From positions 1-52,425 of the forward strand of contig NZ_WBKT01000023.1 in the NCBI RefSeq assembly GCF_008868175.1: a DNA stretch of 52,425 nt, read 5' to 3'. Every line of letters begins with the position of its first letter. Position 1 is the first letter of the stretch. The position numbers and the translations under genes were made by a program. The stretch comes from Micromonospora sp. AMSO31t (GTDB taxonomy: Bacteria; Actinomycetota; Actinomycetes; Mycobacteriales; Micromonosporaceae). Positions 51,212-52,425 of this stretch are shown piece by piece. The notes below the pieces were generated by a model. The model ran no database searches and was not told the DNA's origin. It saw only the letters and a program-made list of their open reading frames with translations.

Positions 51212-52425
51212 ATGCCGTCCCGGCAGGACCAGCTCCACTCCTACCAGTTCACCGTCCAGCGGGCGGTCGCCGCGCTGGTGATGCGGGAGACCGACCCCGC
51301 GCAGTCGCCGTTCCGCCGGCTGGCCGGCGCCGGCCTGGCCAGCGTGCTGGTCGCGGTGATCGCGCTCGGCGGGGTCACCCTCTACGGCCTGTTCGCCGGC
51401 GGCGGCAGCGCCTGGCGCGACGCGGGCGCGGTGATCGTGGAGAAGGAGTCCGGCGCGCGGTTCGTCTATCGGGAGGAGAAGCTGCACCCGGTCCTCAACT
51501 ACGCCTCGGCGCTGCTGGTCATCGGCGCGGAACGGCCGAAGACCGTGCTGGTGTCGCGCCGCTCCATCGAGGGGGTGCCGCGCGGGCTGCCGCTGGGCAT
51601 CGCCGACGCCCCCGACTCGCTGCCCGCGCCGGGGCGGCTCACCGGCGGGCCGTGGACGGTCTGCTCGGTCACCGCCGCCGAGGCGGGCCGCACCGAGGTC
51701 CGTTCGGCGCTGCTGATCGGGCGGGACGCCACCGGCGGCCGGCCCCTCGGCGACCAGGGCCTGCTGCTGCGCCACCCGGACGGCAGCCTGCACCTGCTCT
51801 GGCACGAGCGGCGCTACCTGCTCCGCGACACCGACCGGGTGCTCGCCGCGCTGGCCGCCACCCGGGAACGCGCGGTGCCGGTGGCCCCGGCGCTGCTCAA
51901 CACGGTGGCGGCCGGCGCCGACCTGGCACCGCCCCCGCTGCGCGACCTGGGCACCCCGTCCGAGCGGGTCACCGGCGCGACCGTCGGCGACGTCTACCTG
52001 GTCCGCAACTCCGGCGGCGGCCGGCAGTACGCGGTGGCCGGGCGCACCGGCCTCGCCGGCATCACCGAGTTGCAGGCGGCCCTGCTGCTCGCCCGCACCG
52101 GCCAGGGCGAGCCGGAACCGATCACCCTCGGCCGGTTCGCCGCCCTCCCGAAGCTCCCCGACCTGGTGCCCACCGGGCCGACCGCCCCGCCGGTGGCGCC
52201 GACGTGCCCGGCATGCTCGGCTACGCCGGCGTGCGGCCGGTGCGGCTGCCGGCGGGCCTGGTCAGCCTGGTGCCGGCCGGCAGCCCGCTCGACCCGGCCG
52301 CCGCCCGCACCGACCACCCCGGCCCGCGCTTCCTGGTCGGCGACCTCGCCGAGCTGGACCTGGCCGCGCAGGACGAGCCCGAGCCGTTCGACGCCGCCGT
52401 GGTGGCCGGCAACGTGATGGCGTTC
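51212..52425 (+). pseudogene. eccB: eccB (ESX/type VII secretion) with internal deletion and a methyltransferase-like end; runs off the right edge
   Basis: ATG 51212 behind GAAGGGA opens a typical EccB: SRQDQLHSYQFTVQRAVAAL (about 3-22), one membrane helix LASVLVAVIALGGVTLYGLF (about 46-65), then the periplasmic repeat domain (FVYREEKLHPVLNYASALLV; YLVRNSGGGRQYAVAGRTGL, about 265). After LPDLVPTGPTAPPV (about residue 327, base 52193) the frame changes by -1 and resumes as MLGYAGVRPVRLPAGLVSLV, which is the extreme C-terminus of EccB; the roughly 90-100 residues normally between are missing. From about 52310 the reading passes into HPGPRFLVGDLAELDL and FDAAVVAGNVMAF, a class I methyltransferase piece. 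Two junctions so close may be real deletions or assembly faults. Confidence 0.75.

Noticed and set aside
1..52425. CRISPR arrays, rRNA genes, complete tRNA genes, insertion-sequence transposases
   Set aside because: I saw no regularly spaced repeats, rRNA sequence, complete tRNA or transposase motif on either strand.

Overview
The window is very GC-rich DNA from an actinomycete, most likely a Micromonosporaceae member (Micromonospora or a close relative). I infer this from the base composition, GTG starts, paired ECF sigma/anti-sigma genes, PucR regulators, an ESX EccB, a GH62 arabinofuranosidase and an AICE-type integrative element. No 16S gene or taxonomic marker is present.

Bases 1-8731 look like one end of an actinomycete integrative element. 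A leftward operon of three small regulators leads into a pSAM2-type replication initiator whose C-terminal part is missing and which reads in frame into an excisionase. A divergent HTH/PP2C phosphatase pair faces it across an 11-bp inverted repeat. Cargo follows: a lower-GC membrane protein, a tightly coupled two-gene unit and several small proteins. The element ends at a displaced 3' half of tRNA-Pro(GGG) followed by the terminator expected of that tRNA. No integrase and no FtsK-like transfer gene are visible here.

Bases 9035-26282 are chromosomal accessory genes: a stand-alone MraY; a secreted M20 dipeptidase broken by three frameshifts; a solute-binding lipoprotein with a membrane partner; a DksA/TraR protein; an MreB-like actin-fold protein; an orphan KhtT-like domain; a PucR regulator; an amidohydrolase; a two-component system; a CPA1 antiporter with a C-run frameshift; and a DHA2 drug exporter.

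Bases 26283-34490 hold a GH62 arabinofuranosidase behind a perfect LacI-type operator, a RibD/DHFR-like reductase, and a compact ECF regulon. In that regulon three transcription units share the same promoter, GGAAC(C/T)-N14-GGTGTCA(T/C): the sigma/anti-sigma operon, a divergent beta-propeller lipoprotein and a downstream lipoprotein. The sigma gene appears to start at CTG.

Bases 34491-41617 hold a PucR regulator divergent from a ferredoxin-reductase/fatty-acid-desaturase pair. After a strong hairpin terminator comes an unusual cluster: an Ala-rich leader peptide with mutually exclusive RNA hairpins, a 390-residue alanyl-tRNA synthetase-like protein without editing domain, an AAA+ ATPase and an acyl-CoA dehydrogenase. 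The leader plus the short AlaRS is my best candidate for an undescribed regulated system.

Bases 41660-52425 hold two related methyltransferases, small enzymes, an AraC/GyrI-like regulator, a second ECF sigma with a CU044_5270-type partner, a fatty-acyl-CoA ligase behind TAACTT repeats, a spermidine-synthase-like protein, a medium-chain dehydrogenase, and an eccB gene that is internally deleted and runs into a methyltransferase fragment at the right edge.

Several starts fit a leaderless pattern (TANNNT, 6-7 bases, then ATG/GTG). Several frameshifts lie in or near G/C runs and could be sequencing errors rather than real lesions.
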